Part shown: one piece after another, positions 5,585-5,717 of the stretch | Layout of the letters: each line of letters starts with the position of its first letter | Numbering within the stretch: the first letter of the stretch is position 1 | Source: Desulfobacterales bacterium | GTDB lineage: Bacteria > Desulfobacterota > Desulfobacteria > Desulfobacterales > JAFDCJ01 | Reading direction: 5' to 3' | Length of the DNA: 5,717 nucleotides | Assembly: GCA_029932495.1 (NCBI GenBank) | Contig: JAOZPY010000199.1 | Coordinates: forward strand, 1 to 5,717 | Position numbers and translations under genes: made by a program | The notes under the pieces: model-generated | Seen by the model: only the letters and a program-made list of their open reading frames with translations | Databases searched by the model: none | Told to the model about the DNA's origin: nothing

Positions 5585-5611
5585 TTGACACGGCCGGTTG
5601 CCATCATTAAT
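5585..5611 (+). promoter_or_regulatory. Candidate promoter immediately before the patatin-like gene
   Basis: A perfect TTGACA (5585-5590) is followed after 15 bp by ATTAAT (5606-5611), a 4/6 match to the -10 consensus, or after 17 bp by the weaker TAATGT. A start point about 7 bases after ATTAAT would fall at roughly 5618, nearly on the ATG at 5620. The mRNA would then be almost leaderless, in keeping with the lack of a Shine-Dalgarno sequence. Confidence 0.35.
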
Positions 5612-5619
5612 GTGCAGCC

Positions 5620-5717
5620 ATGGAGCAAACACCAGATATCAGTCTGGCACTCGGTGGGGGAGGGGCCCGGGGAATTGCCCATATCGGGGTACTCAAGGTC
5701 CTGGAGCGGGAAGGTAT
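5620..5717 (+). CDS. Patatin-like phospholipase (RssA/NTE-type), N-terminal fragment
   Basis: Thirty-two codons are visible before the window ends. They read LALGGGGARGIAHIGVLKVL at residues 9-28, which is the first block of bacterial patatin-like proteins. The G-G-G-G-A-R-G segment (12-18) forms the oxyanion hole of these Ser-Asp dyad lipid acyl hydrolases. The GxSxG nucleophile motif and the catalytic Asp would lie beyond the window, so catalytic competence cannot be judged. ATG 5620 is the only possible start: a TAA is in frame 12 bases upstream and no other start codon intervenes. No clear ribosome site precedes it. The gene diverges from the EIIA-like gene across a 268-bp regulatory region. 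Confidence 0.88.
   Translation, partial: MEQTPDISLALGGGGARGIAHIGVLKVLEREG

Larger units (their letters stand above)
5352..5619. other. Divergent intergenic regulatory region
   Basis: These 268 bp separate the - strand EIIA-like gene from the + strand patatin-like gene and contain no credible ORF. The half near the EIIA gene is AT-rich (5390-5410) with - strand promoter-like hexamers. The middle holds the 8-bp palindrome CAACGTTG (5490-5497) and a repeated TTGTTT (5469-5474 and 5481-5486), both possibly chance. The right part turns GC-rich and contains two abutting perfect palindromes followed by a + strand TTGACA. Confidence 0.75.

Overview
The window reads as a chromosomal stretch of moderate GC from a Gram-negative, probably anaerobic bacterium. 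The mix of a TauE/SafE-type exporter, a PAS/HD-GYP protein, universal stress proteins (Usp), a CBS-tailed CLC protein, a helix-turn-helix/PTS-EIIA fusion and a patatin-like protein fits Desulfobacterota (Desulfobacterales-like sulfate reducers). That placement is inference from gene content and protein style; no rRNA or lineage marker is present.

Layout. On the + strand, 1-1958 carries the C-terminal end of a TauE/SafE membrane permease, then a PAS + HD-GYP protein (probable cyclic-di-GMP phosphodiesterase), then a single-domain Usp whose start overlaps the end of the HD-GYP gene. On the - strand, 5351 back to 1930 carries three genes in the order HTH-EIIA(Ntr-like) regulator, CLC chloride channel/antiporter with two C-terminal CBS domains, and a tandem-domain Usp. 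The two runs meet tail to tail, and the two Usp genes overlap by 29 bp with no intergenic space. At the right edge a + strand patatin-like phospholipase gene begins at 5620 and runs out of the window.

Non-coding DNA. The 268-bp divergent region 5352-5619 is AT-rich next to the EIIA gene and has promoter-like hexamers on both strands. It ends in two abutting perfect palindromes (5547-5561 and 5562-5584) that touch a consensus TTGACA. The 126-bp gap between the CLC and Usp genes holds a degenerate heptamer tandem repeat and a weak terminator-like hairpin. No tRNA, rRNA, CRISPR array, transposase or integrase was seen.

How the genes may work together. The - strand run couples a phosphorylatable DNA-binding protein to anion transport and a nucleotide-binding stress protein. 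The + strand run couples a sulfur-oxyanion-type exporter to c-di-GMP turnover and another stress protein. A joint role in anion, pH or energy stress is a reasonable inference but is not shown by the sequence. Every gene belongs to a recognisable family. The most unusual points are the palindrome pair at 5547-5584, the HTH-EIIA/CLC/Usp linkage, the overlapping tail-to-tail Usp genes, and the non-canonical residues in the CLC protein.
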